The position numbers were made by a program, and so were the translations under genes. A DNA stretch of 5,899 nt from CAZBZG01 sp964496245 (GTDB lineage: Bacteria; Planctomycetota; SZUA-567). The stretch spans positions 1 through 5,899 of the forward strand of contig CAZBZG010000290.1 of assembly GCA_964496245.1 (NCBI GenBank), written 5' to 3'. Positions 1 to 5,878 of the stretch are shown one piece after another (position 1 is the stretch's first letter; every line of letters begins with the position of its first letter). The notes below the pieces were generated by a model. It was not told the DNA's origin and made no database searches. It saw nothing but the letters and a program-made list of their open reading frames with translations.

Positions 1-1
1 G

Positions 2-1450
2 GTCGCCATCGTCCATTACCACCTGCGCGGCGGCGGGGTCACCCGCGTGATCGCGCAGGCCGTGGAAGCCTTGCGCGCGCGCGGCGGCGAGGCTGTGGTG
101 CTCGTAGGCGAACCGGCGCCGGCCGACGCCCCGGAGCTACCGGTCGCCGTGGTGGACGGGCTCACCTACGGGGACGACCGGCCGTCCGCTTCGGCCGTCG
201 CCCGCCTCAAGACCGACGCGGACAACGCCGCGCGCCGTGCGCTCGGCGGGTCGCCCGATGTCTGGCACATCCACAATCACGCACTCGGCAAGAACCTGCT
301 CGTACCCGCCCTGGTCGAAGCGCTCGCAAGCGACGGCGCGCGCCTGCTTTTGCAAATCCACGACTTTGCCGAAGACGGCCGGCCGGAGAACTTCCGCAAG
401 CTGCTGGACGGCCTGGACGCCCCGGATGCGCGGACCCTGGGCGCGCGCCTCTACCCGCAGGGCGCACACGTCCACTACGGCGTGCTGAACGCGCGCGACC
501 GCGGGTTTCTGGCGGACGCCGGCGTGGCTGACGAGCGCCTGCACCTCTTGCCCAATGCCGTGGACCTGGACGCCCCGGACCAAACGGGCGAAGCCGGCAC
601 GGACGAGCGCCTCTACCTCTATCCCACGCGCGCCATCCGCCGCAAGAACCTGGGCGAGGTTCTGCTGTGGGCCGCGCTCGCGCAGGAAGGCGAACGCTTC
701 GCCACCACGCTCGCGCCCAAGAATCCGGCCGCGCGGCCGGTCTACGATGCGTGGGTGGCGTGCGCGGGGGAGCTCGAGCTCCCGGTCGAATTCGAACGCG
801 GCACAAAAAGCGACCTTCCGTTCCCGGATCTTTTGGCGAGCGCACACGCCTGCATCACCACGAGCGTGGGCGAAGGCTTCGGCCTCGCCTTTCTCGAGCC
901 ATGGCTCGCCGGCAGTCCTCTCGCCGGGCGCAAGCTCCCCGAGATCACCTGCGCGTTCGAAGACAACGGCATCGATCTTTCGGACCTGTATACGCGGGTC
1001 GACGTGCCGCTCGACTGGGTGGACGCGGACGCTTTCCGCGCGCGTCTCGCCGACAAGCTGGCAGCCTCGCGATCCGCCTACGGCGTGCCCTTTGAAGCCG
1101 CCCAGGTGGACCGCGCCGTGGATGCGGCCGTGCAGGACGGGCGGGTCGACTTCGGGCGGCTCGACGAACCTCTGCAGCGTCGGGTCGTCGAGGCGGTCGT
1201 CCGCGACCCCGGCAAGCGCACGGACATCCGTCCGCCCTGGATCGCGCACCGCAGGGGGCTCTCGGCGTCCGCGGACGCCAACCGCGAACGCGTCCGAACG
1301 GTCTACAGCCTCGCGCAGTACGGCGAACGCCTGCTCGAGGTCTACCGGGTTTTGGGGCGCGCTTCTGCGGACAAGGCCGAGCCCGCGCGCGCCGACCGGC
1401 TGCTCGAACGCTTCCTGGCACCCGAACGCTTCTGTCTCTTGAGGACCTGA
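2..1450 (+). CDS. GT4-type glycosyltransferase, 5' partial
   Basis: This is probably a retaining, nucleotide-sugar-dependent glycosyltransferase of the GT-B fold that acts in the cytosol; donor and acceptor are unknown. The frame is open to the left edge, and codons before the first in-frame GTG (47) encode VAIVHYHLRGGGVTR. That is the first strand and Gly-rich loop expected at a GT4 N-terminus, so the true start lies just outside the window. In the 482 visible residues I see HIHNH (about 89-93), QIHDFAED (about 118-125), LLPNAVD (about 182-188), which is the usual linker into the C-terminal domain, YPTRAIRRKN (about 207-216) at the donor-domain start, and GEGFGLAFLEPW (about 290-301). The last contains the EX7E motif (Glu291 and Glu299) typical of GT4. 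The roughly 150 residues after it are divergent. The stop is 2 nt before the next gene. Fold and class are fairly sure; specificity is not. Confidence 0.85.
   Translation, partial: VAIVHYHLRGGGVTRVIAQAVEALRARGGEAVVLVGEPAPADAPELPVAVVDGLTYGDDRPSASAVARLKTDADNAARRALGGSPDVWHIHNHALGKNLLVPALVEALASDGARLLLQIHDFAEDGRPENFRKLLDGLDAPDARTLGARLYPQGAHVHYGVLNARDRGFLADAGVADERLHLLPNAVDLDAPDQTGEAGTDERLYLYPTRAIRRKNLGEVLLWAALAQEGERFATTLAPKNPAARPVYDAWVACAGELELPVEFERGTKSDLPFPDLLASAHACITTSVGEGFGLAFLEPWLAGSPLAGRKLPEITCAFEDNGIDLSDLYTRVDVPLDWVDADAFRARLADKLAASRSAYGVPFEAAQVDRAVDAAVQDGRVDFGRLDEPLQRRVVEAVVRDPGKRTDIRPPWIAHRRGLSASADANRERVRTVYSLAQYGERLLEVYRVLGRASADKAEPARADRLLERFLAPERFCLLRT
1441..1444 (+). promoter_or_regulatory. 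Ribosome binding site of the HAD gene
   Basis: GAGG lies inside the last codons of the glycosyltransferase gene, 8 nt before the ATG at 1453. Placing the Shine-Dalgarno within the upstream gene, with its TGA 2 nt before the next ATG, suggests translational coupling. Confidence 0.6.
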
Positions 1451-1452
1451 CC

Positions 1453-2358
1453 ATGGCCCTTGAGCAGCGCACGCTGCACAAACGCATCCGGGCGCTCTCC
1501 GGTTCGCTCAAGCCCATCCCCACGGACGCGGTGCCGCGGGTGACGCGCCTGGAAGGCGTGCGCGCCGTGCTCTTCGATGTCTACGGCACGCTCTTCGTCA
1601 GCGGCTCGGGCGACGTGGGCACGGCCACGGCCGTGGACAGTTGCCAGGCATTCCGTGCGGCTCTGGAGGCCGCGGACCTCACCGGTGACCTGGCGGCAGC
1701 CGCGTCCGCAGGCGTGGACCGGCTGGCGCACATTGTGCGCGCCCATCAGGCGGCACAACAGAACCGGGGCGCGGTCAAGCCCGAGATCGACATCCGGGCG
1801 GTCTGGCGGGAGGTCCTGCAGGATCTCGCGGACGCCGGCATATTGGCCGCCGCGCACGCGACCGACCACGCCGCGCGCGTCGCCATCGAGTACGAATGCC
1901 GGGTCAATCCGGTCTGGCCCATGCCCGAAGCCGAGGGGACGATCGCGCGCCTCAAGACAGCCGGCTTCACCCTCGGCATCGTCTCCAACGCCCAGTTCTA
2001 CACGCCGCTCCTCTTTGAGGCTCTGCTGGACGCTTCCGTGGAGACGCTCGGGTTCACGCCCGACTTCTGTGCCTGGAGCTACGAGCTTCTGGAAGCCAAG
2101 CCTTCCCCGCGCCTCTTCGCCGGCGTGCTCCGCGCGCTCGAAGCCCAGCGCGGCATCGCACCGGCGGAGACGCTGTACGTGGGCAACGACTGCCTCAACG
2201 ACATGTGGACCGCGCAGCAGGCCGGATGCCGCACCGCCCTGTTCGCCGGCGACCGGCGGAGTCTGCGCTGGCGCGAGAGCGACCCCCGGTGCGCCGGCCT
2301 CAAGCCCGACGCCGTGTGCACGCGGCTGGCGCAGGTGGCGGAGGTGGTGGGCGCGTGA
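1453..2358 (+). CDS. HAD-superfamily hydrolase (haloacid dehalogenase-like)
   Basis: This 301-aa soluble protein shows all four HAD motifs. Motif I is LFDVYGTLFVS, with the predicted nucleophile Asp42. Motif II is GIVSNA, with Ser178. Motif III is the Lys in EAKPSP (Lys216). Motif IV is YVGNDCLND, with acidic residues that bind Mg2+. About 110 mostly helical residues between motifs I and II look like a C1 cap, which places it with the subfamily I enzymes. The residue two after the nucleophile is Tyr44, as in L-2-haloacid dehalogenases; most HAD phosphatases have Asp there. Motif IV, however, looks phosphatase-like. About 35 residues precede the first strand (motif I begins near residue 38), longer than usual. 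It follows the glycosyltransferase gene by 2 nt, so a phosphatase acting on that enzyme's product is a reasonable inference. The substrate is unknown. Start: ATG with GAGG 8 nt upstream. Confidence 0.88.
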   Translation: MALEQRTLHKRIRALSGSLKPIPTDAVPRVTRLEGVRAVLFDVYGTLFVSGSGDVGTATAVDSCQAFRAALEAADLTGDLAAAASAGVDRLAHIVRAHQAAQQNRGAVKPEIDIRAVWREVLQDLADAGILAAAHATDHAARVAIEYECRVNPVWPMPEAEGTIARLKTAGFTLGIVSNAQFYTPLLFEALLDASVETLGFTPDFCAWSYELLEAKPSPRLFAGVLRALEAQRGIAPAETLYVGNDCLNDMWTAQQAGCRTALFAGDRRSLRWRESDPRCAGLKPDAVCTRLAQVAEVVGA

Positions 2359-2391
2359 GGGGAAGGGGGCGCGTCGGTTGCAGCGCGCCAC

Positions 2392-2413
2392 CTCCTGCGC
2401 GGTCCGGCAGGAG
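2392..2413. other. Short inverted repeat after the HAD gene
   Basis: CTCCTGC and GCAGGAG form a perfect 7-bp stem with an 8-nt loop, starting 33 nt after the HAD stop. It is not followed by a T-tract, so it is not a classic intrinsic terminator. It could still mark the 3' end of the + strand transcript. An alternative stem (GGTCCGGC with GCCGGATCC, one bulge) overlaps it. Confidence 0.3.
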
Positions 2414-2455
2414 CCGGATCCTCCGAGCATCGGGCGATCGCTGTCTACACCAGAG

Positions 2456-2475
2456 AGACGCGCTTGCGCGCATCC
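2456..2475 (-). terminator. Possible terminator hairpin of the minus-strand block
   Basis: Read on the - strand, GGATGCGC and GCGCGTCT form an 8-bp stem with two G-U pairs, closed by a GCAA tetraloop. It begins 18 nt after the lipoprotein stop. The wobble pairs work only in the - strand RNA, which fits a role there. The sequence that follows is pyrimidine-rich (CTCTCTGG) but not a run of U, so termination is weakly supported. Confidence 0.3.
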
Positions 2476-2493
2476 GCGGCGCAGCACGTCCAG

Positions 2494-3306
2494 TCACTGC
2501 GCAGGGTAGAACCCTTTGCGGTAGACCTTCCCGTTCTTGGTGTGGGCGTAGACCCGATAGTACGCGCGGTGTTTCTCGGATTCCAGGCCGCGGCCGGCCC
2601 ACCACTGCCAGACCATCGTCTCCTCGTCCTGGTCGCGCTGGCGGGCCTTCTTGAGCATGGGCAGGATGTCCTGGAAGAATTGGCCTTCGCGCACGTAGTG
2701 CCGGTCCAGCCAGAGACAGGCGTCGAGACGCTTCTGCGGATCCTTGGACGCGAGCTGGCCCACATACGCCTCGGTCCCGGCGGGCGCGTTGCGGAACGCG
2801 TTCTGGTCGATCGTCTCCCGGGCGTCCGCGGGGTTCTCGTAGTCCATGGGCGAAAGGGTGTACTTGCGTTCGATGGTGTGGTTTTCGAGATGCCCCTTGC
2901 CGTCGCACTCCAGACAGCGCGTATCAAAGGGAAGACGCTCCATCACGCTCTTGCTCCACTGGCGCTTGCCCGTGCCCTTGCACTTCGGGCAGGTCTCATC
3001 GCGGCGGGTGACCACGTGGAGCGTGTTGCGCCGATCGATCCAGACGGTCGTGAGGCACCACTTGTTGCGTTGGTCGCGGATGCGTTTGCGAAAGGACCGC
3101 CCCTGCCGGAGCGCCAGAGTCACGGCCTGCACGATTTCCGGCCGCGCCAGTTCGGCGCGCGCGAGATAGCTGTGCACGGCCGCCTGGGACAGCTGTCCCC
3201 GGCTCTGCTCGCCCGGCGAGGGCGCGTAGCCGTCGATGCATCCGGCGAGCAGGCCCACGGCGAGCCACGCGGCTCCGGCAGCGATCCAGCGGCAGTGTGG
3301 GGTCAT
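2494..3306 (-). CDS. Lipoprotein with a DnaJ-like CxxCxGxG zinc-binding pair
   Basis: This is an unrecognised 270-aa predicted lipoprotein. The N-terminus has a short basic stretch, a hydrophobic segment and the lipobox LLAGC, so cleavage and lipidation at Cys23 are expected, with Ile and Asp following. After a helical region comes CPKCKGTG (106-113), a 17-residue spacer and CLECDGKG (131-138). These are two copies of the zinc-binding repeat found in the DnaJ cysteine-rich domain, which normally has four; there is no J domain. The four Cys could bind one Zn2+. Residues about 185-220 (SKDPQKRLDACLWLDRHYV) resemble a single HEAT-like helical pair. The C-terminus is rich in Tyr, Lys and Trp. I chose the ATG at 3306 over the GTG at 3321 because GAGG sits 7 nt before it. 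It is the last gene of the minus-strand block. Lipoprotein nature is well supported; function is unknown. Confidence 0.82.
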   Translation of the reverse strand: MTPHCRWIAAGAAWLAVGLLAGCIDGYAPSPGEQSRGQLSQAAVHSYLARAELARPEIVQAVTLALRQGRSFRKRIRDQRNKWCLTTVWIDRRNTLHVVTRRDETCPKCKGTGKRQWSKSVMERLPFDTRCLECDGKGHLENHTIERKYTLSPMDYENPADARETIDQNAFRNAPAGTEAYVGQLASKDPQKRLDACLWLDRHYVREGQFFQDILPMLKKARQRDQDEETMVWQWWAGRGLESEKHRAYYRVYAHTKNGKVYRKGFYPAQ

Positions 3307-3313
3307 GGGGTAT

Positions 3314-3317
3314 CCTC
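3314..3317 (-). promoter_or_regulatory. Ribosome binding site deciding the lipoprotein start
   Basis: On the - strand GAGG stands 7 nt before the ATG at 3306-3304. The upstream in-frame GTG (3321-3319) lies just before this site and has no comparable motif at a suitable distance, so the ATG is the better start. Confidence 0.65.
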
Positions 3318-3369
3318 GCACCGAGAAGACCGGGCTGTCCTTGCCTGGCGGACGCCTTCGGTCTCGTCC

Positions 3370-3398
3370 ATCCTAGCCGGGCCGGGGTCTCCATGCAA
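3370..3398 (-). promoter_or_regulatory. Weak candidate promoter for the lipoprotein gene
   Basis: In the 145-nt gap before the lipoprotein gene, the - strand has TTGCAT (3398-3393), a 17-nt spacer and TAGGAT (3375-3370). These match the sigma70 boxes at 3 of 6 and 4 of 6 positions with ideal spacing. They would give a leader of roughly 57 nt. Such partial matches arise easily by chance, and read-through from upstream is equally possible. Confidence 0.22.
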
Positions 3399-3451
3399 GA
3401 CGTGCGCGTCGCGCCCGCTGAAGCATCAGGCAAACATCCCGACCGCGGGCC

Positions 3452-3895
3452 TCAGTTGTCCGCAGCTGACGCGCCCGGATCGGACCGCCCCTGCGCCGGC
3501 TCGGGCGGCGGCAGCACCGAGACCGTGCGGCTGGCGAATACGTTCCCGCTGCACGCCAGGCGGAGTTCGTACTCGCCGTAGACCTCGAAGATGCAGGGCA
3601 CGTGCAGCACGATCTCCAGGGGCACGAGCCGGTCGTGGGCCACGACCGGTCCCATCTCGCCGCGGTGCACGGGTTCATTCGTGGACAGGTTCACCAGCTC
3701 GATGGAAAACGTGTACTCGCCCCACGCATCGGCCAGCTGCGCGTACACGTGGAGCACGCGCCGGAACGGGAGCTGCGGCGCGGCGATGCGCGAGTAGATC
3801 CCGATCAGGCTTTTCTTGTGCGTGCCCGCCTCGGCGATGATGCTGTCGGCGAGCAGGATGGCGCGCGTCACGGGCAGCGGCGGCTGGTTCGGCAT
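3452..3895 (-). CDS. Conserved hypothetical protein, DUF6941-like
   Basis: This 147-aa protein has no signal peptide or membrane segment, so it is probably cytosolic. Residues 10-37 (TRAILLADSII, then GTHKKSLIGIYSRI) match the opening I remember for the DUF6941 family: a short strand, an acidic residue and a G(T)xKKSLIGIF/Y block. The rest alternates like a beta-sandwich and ends with a GEYELRLACSGN segment (107-118) and a strand (ASRTVSVLP), as in small Ig-like domains. The last 20 residues are Pro- and Ala-rich and probably disordered. The family has no known function. It lies 67 nt downstream of the HEAT gene on the same strand, so co-transcription is likely. The start is uncertain: ATG 3895 has GGAGG 12 nt upstream, a little far; an in-frame GTG at 3907 has AAGG 9 nt upstream. 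The frame also runs back to an ATG at 3958, but that extension reads through a repeat-like sequence. Confidence 0.75.
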   Translation of the reverse strand: MPNQPPLPVTRAILLADSIIAEAGTHKKSLIGIYSRIAAPQLPFRRVLHVYAQLADAWGEYTFSIELVNLSTNEPVHRGEMGPVVAHDRLVPLEIVLHVPCIFEVYGEYELRLACSGNVFASRTVSVLPPPEPAQGRSDPGASAADN

Positions 3896-3915
3896 GGGCG
3901 ATTTCACCCTCCCCT

Positions 3916-3962
3916 TCCTTCGTCCCTCGGCTTCGGACAAGACCATTCTGAGCGGCAACGAG
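3916..3962. repeat. Possible degenerate dispersed palindromic repeat
   Basis: The gap between the HEAT and DUF6941-like genes holds, on the + strand, CGTCCCTCGGCTTCGGACAA followed by a segment ending CTGAGCGGC. It contains an imperfect hairpin (GTCC and GGAC around a 9-nt loop). Its - strand translation includes MVLSEAEG, a peptide that I recall arising from REP-like repeats in many environmental genomes. Only one copy is in the window, so repeat status is a guess from resemblance. Confidence 0.3.
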
Positions 3963-5867
3963 CTAATTCGTCTGCAGCTTCTGCGCGTCGTACTTCCACT
4001 TGTTCATGCTGCCGCGGAGGTCTTTGAGCATAGCCCCGTACTTGGCCTTGAGTTCCGGCACCACGGGCTGGTCCTTGCCCTCGTCGTCGTGGAACTCGCC
4101 GCTCAGGAACTTGTCCACGAACTTGCTATCGGTGGCGATGATCTCGAGCACGCGCTTGTAGCTCTTGTTGTCCTGATTGCCCAGGAGGTCGATGATCTTC
4201 TGCCGCCGCTTCTGGATGTAATCCACGAAGGTCTTCTGGTTGTTGTAGTAGGTCCACCACTTCTGCCAAGTGCGCGCCTGCACACCGAACTTCTTGGCGC
4301 TCAGAGGGAAGAGCGTGCGGATGGCGTTCACAGCCGCCGCCGTTGTGGCCTGGTCTTCGTGGGAGAGGAGTTTCACCAGGTCCTCGGTCGCGCTGCGGTC
4401 TTCGAGGCTGGCGATCGCCTTGATGGCTGCGTCGCGCACCGTCTTCTCGTCGTCGTGCAACAGCGGATGCACGGCCTCGGCCAGGTCCTTCTTGTCGAAC
4501 GCCTCCACCGCCTTGGCCACGGCCACGCGCACCTCAGGGAGATCGTCCGCGGCCGCTTTGCGGATGGCCGTTTCGGTGCCGTCGAGTCGCTTGTAGCCGG
4601 CCACCTCCAGGGCCTTGATGCGCACGCGCATGGACGGGTGGGCGATGCGTTGTTCGACCGGCTCGGACATGCCGCCGTACGCATTGAAGCCCTTGTAGAT
4701 GTCGAGAATGGTCAGGATCACCTCGTCGCTCGCGTTCTCCAGCGCCCGGCCGAGCACGGCGATGGTCGTGGGATTGTCGAAGTGTTTGAAGATGGCGCGG
4801 GCCACGTCCCGGCGTTCCTGCCTGTCCGAATTGAGGAAATCGATGAGCTTGATCGTGTCCGACGGCTCGGCCGCCCGGGTGAAAGACGTGGTCGCAGCCG
4901 ACCGCACGCTGTCGTCTGGATCGCGCAGCATGGCCAGCAAGGCTTCCACGGCGTCTTCGCCCTTGCAGTACCCGAGGCCCTTGGTGGCCCAGAGGCGGAG
5001 CTGCGGATTTAGGGAGTCCGTGTTCTGGGCGAAGATACGCGGGGGGAACCGCTCGGGGTCGATCACGTCCTCCTCGGGGCGATTCTCCTCGATGCTGACG
5101 AGAGCGGCCAGCACCCATCGGCGCATCTTCTTCTGGTCCTCGTCCGGGTCCTTAGCGCCCGCACCCGCCAACTCGACGAGGGCCGCGTCCGCTGAAGGGA
5201 GGTGCAGCCGCACCAGGCCGCAGGCCGCACCGGCGCGGGAGGCATCCGGCCAGTCCCCGCTCTCGTTCTTCACCACCGAGACCAGGCCCGGCCGGACCGT
5301 CTCTTTCCACGCCAGCAGATCGTCGATGGCCGAGCTGATGTCTCGCTCGTTCCCGCTACTCAGCTTGTGGAACAGGTACATCCGCTGCAGCGGACCCGCG
5401 AAGATCATGAGCAGCACCAGAAGAACGCCGCCGCCCACCATGTAGATGACCATCCGCTTCTTGCGCTTCTCCGCCTCGGCCGCAGCACGCGCCCTGCGGT
5501 CTTCGATGGTCTCCGATCCGCCGTTCTCCCCGCGGCCCGACCGCCGCTTGCTGCGGCGTTTGCGGCTGCGCCGGCTGCCCCGTTCCTCGCGCCGGTCGCG
5601 GCGGCTCGAGCGGTCGGACGGAGGCGCTTTCGCATTCTGTTCCTCAGCCGCCTCAGCCTCCTCCACGGGCGCCTCAGCGTCCTCTTCGGGGGGGGCGGCT
5701 TTTCGGCCTTTTTTGGCGGAGAGCCGGCGCGTGGCCCGCGGTTCGCGCTCGGCGCGGCCGGGGCGCCGACCGCTGCGCTTGCCCGCGCGGCCCTCGTCCG
5801 TCTTTGCATCGCCGTCCTTCTTGAGCCGCGATGCAGCGGAAGGGCGCTTGGAGGATCGTTTCGCCAT
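3963..5867 (-). CDS. Membrane-anchored HEAT-repeat protein with charged N-terminal tail
   Basis: This is a 634-aa scaffold-like protein with no enzymatic motif. Residues 1-138 are low-complexity and disordered: Lys/Arg-rich at 1-57, an acidic Glu/Ala/Pro stretch at 58-78, then an Arg/Ser-rich stretch at 84-112 resembling eukaryotic RS domains. One membrane segment follows (about 139-160: MVIYMVGGGVLLVLLMIFAG). The basic side before it predicts the tail in the cytoplasm and the rest outside. Residues about 205-520 are helical pairs of the HEAT/PBS type, with repeating D-P-x-x-x-V-R-x-A-A signatures such as DPDDSVRSAA (316-325), HPSMRVRIKA (410-419), LPEVRVAVAK (443-452) and DEKTVRDAAI (472-481). 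Then come a Trp-rich TWQKWWTYYNN motif (533-543) and a helical tail. HEAT arrays bind proteins; the partner is unknown. The ATG at 5867 has GGAG 7 nt upstream. It is probably first in its operon; the promoter lies outside the window. Confidence 0.88.
   Translation of the reverse strand: MAKRSSKRPSAASRLKKDGDAKTDEGRAGKRSGRRPGRAEREPRATRRLSAKKGRKAAPPEEDAEAPVEEAEAAEEQNAKAPPSDRSSRRDRREERGSRRSRKRRSKRRSGRGENGGSETIEDRRARAAAEAEKRKKRMVIYMVGGGVLLVLLMIFAGPLQRMYLFHKLSSGNERDISSAIDDLLAWKETVRPGLVSVVKNESGDWPDASRAGAACGLVRLHLPSADAALVELAGAGAKDPDEDQKKMRRWVLAALVSIEENRPEEDVIDPERFPPRIFAQNTDSLNPQLRLWATKGLGYCKGEDAVEALLAMLRDPDDSVRSAATTSFTRAAEPSDTIKLIDFLNSDRQERRDVARAIFKHFDNPTTIAVLGRALENASDEVILTILDIYKGFNAYGGMSEPVEQRIAHPSMRVRIKALEVAGYKRLDGTETAIRKAAADDLPEVRVAVAKAVEAFDKKDLAEAVHPLLHDDEKTVRDAAIKAIASLEDRSATEDLVKLLSHEDQATTAAAVNAIRTLFPLSAKKFGVQARTWQKWWTYYNNQKTFVDYIQKRRQKIIDLLGNQDNKSYKRVLEIIATDSKFVDKFLSGEFHDDEGKDQPVVPELKAKYGAMLKDLRGSMNKWKYDAQKLQTN
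5688..5695 (-). repeat. Eight-C homopolymer in the HEAT gene
   Basis: A run of eight C on the coding strand encodes part of AAPPEED (about residues 57-63), at the start of the acidic stretch. It is long for a homopolymer and could slip during replication or sequencing. A one-base change would truncate or scramble the protein before its membrane segment. The frame is intact here. Confidence 0.7.
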
Positions 5868-5874
5868 GCTGTCT

Positions 5875-5878
5875 CTCC
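5875..5878 (-). promoter_or_regulatory. Ribosome binding site of the HEAT gene
   Basis: On the - strand GGAG lies 7 nt before the ATG at 5867, within a purine-rich GAGGGAGAGA stretch. It supports this start. The remaining bases to the window edge (5882-5899) show no recognisable promoter. Confidence 0.6.

Noticed and set aside
47..49. GTG as the true start of the glycosyltransferase
   Set aside because: The in-frame codons upstream encode the expected first strand and Gly-rich loop of a GT4 enzyme, so the gene begins before the window.
137..1249. 370-codon open frame on the - strand opposite the glycosyltransferase gene
   Set aside because: Antisense shadow: an Arg/Val/Gly-rich translation without motifs, against a clear GT4 protein on the + strand.
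1342..2487. 381-codon open frame on the - strand opposite the HAD gene
   Set aside because: It has no domain and no plausible start context, and it covers a gene with all four HAD motifs.
2880..3000. A true DnaJ/Hsp40 co-chaperone
   Set aside because: There is no J domain or HPD motif, only two of the usual four CxxCxGxG repeats, and the protein has a lipobox.
2464..3840. 458-codon open frame on the + strand over the lipoprotein and DUF6941-like genes
   Set aside because: It is antisense to two better-supported genes, spans the gap between them, has no recognisable domain, and ends in an Arg/Pro/Ala-rich stretch typical of shadow frames in GC-rich DNA.
3896..3958. ATG at 3958 as the start of the DUF6941-like gene
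   Set aside because: The added residues (including MVLSEAEG and RRKG) come from a repeat-like intergenic sequence and precede the family's conserved opening; closer starts with purine-rich sites exist.
3816..5012. 398-codon open frame on the + strand opposite the HEAT gene
   Set aside because: It mirrors the codons of the HEAT gene. The translation is a low-complexity Val/Leu/His mix with no motif, while the minus strand gives clear HEAT repeats.
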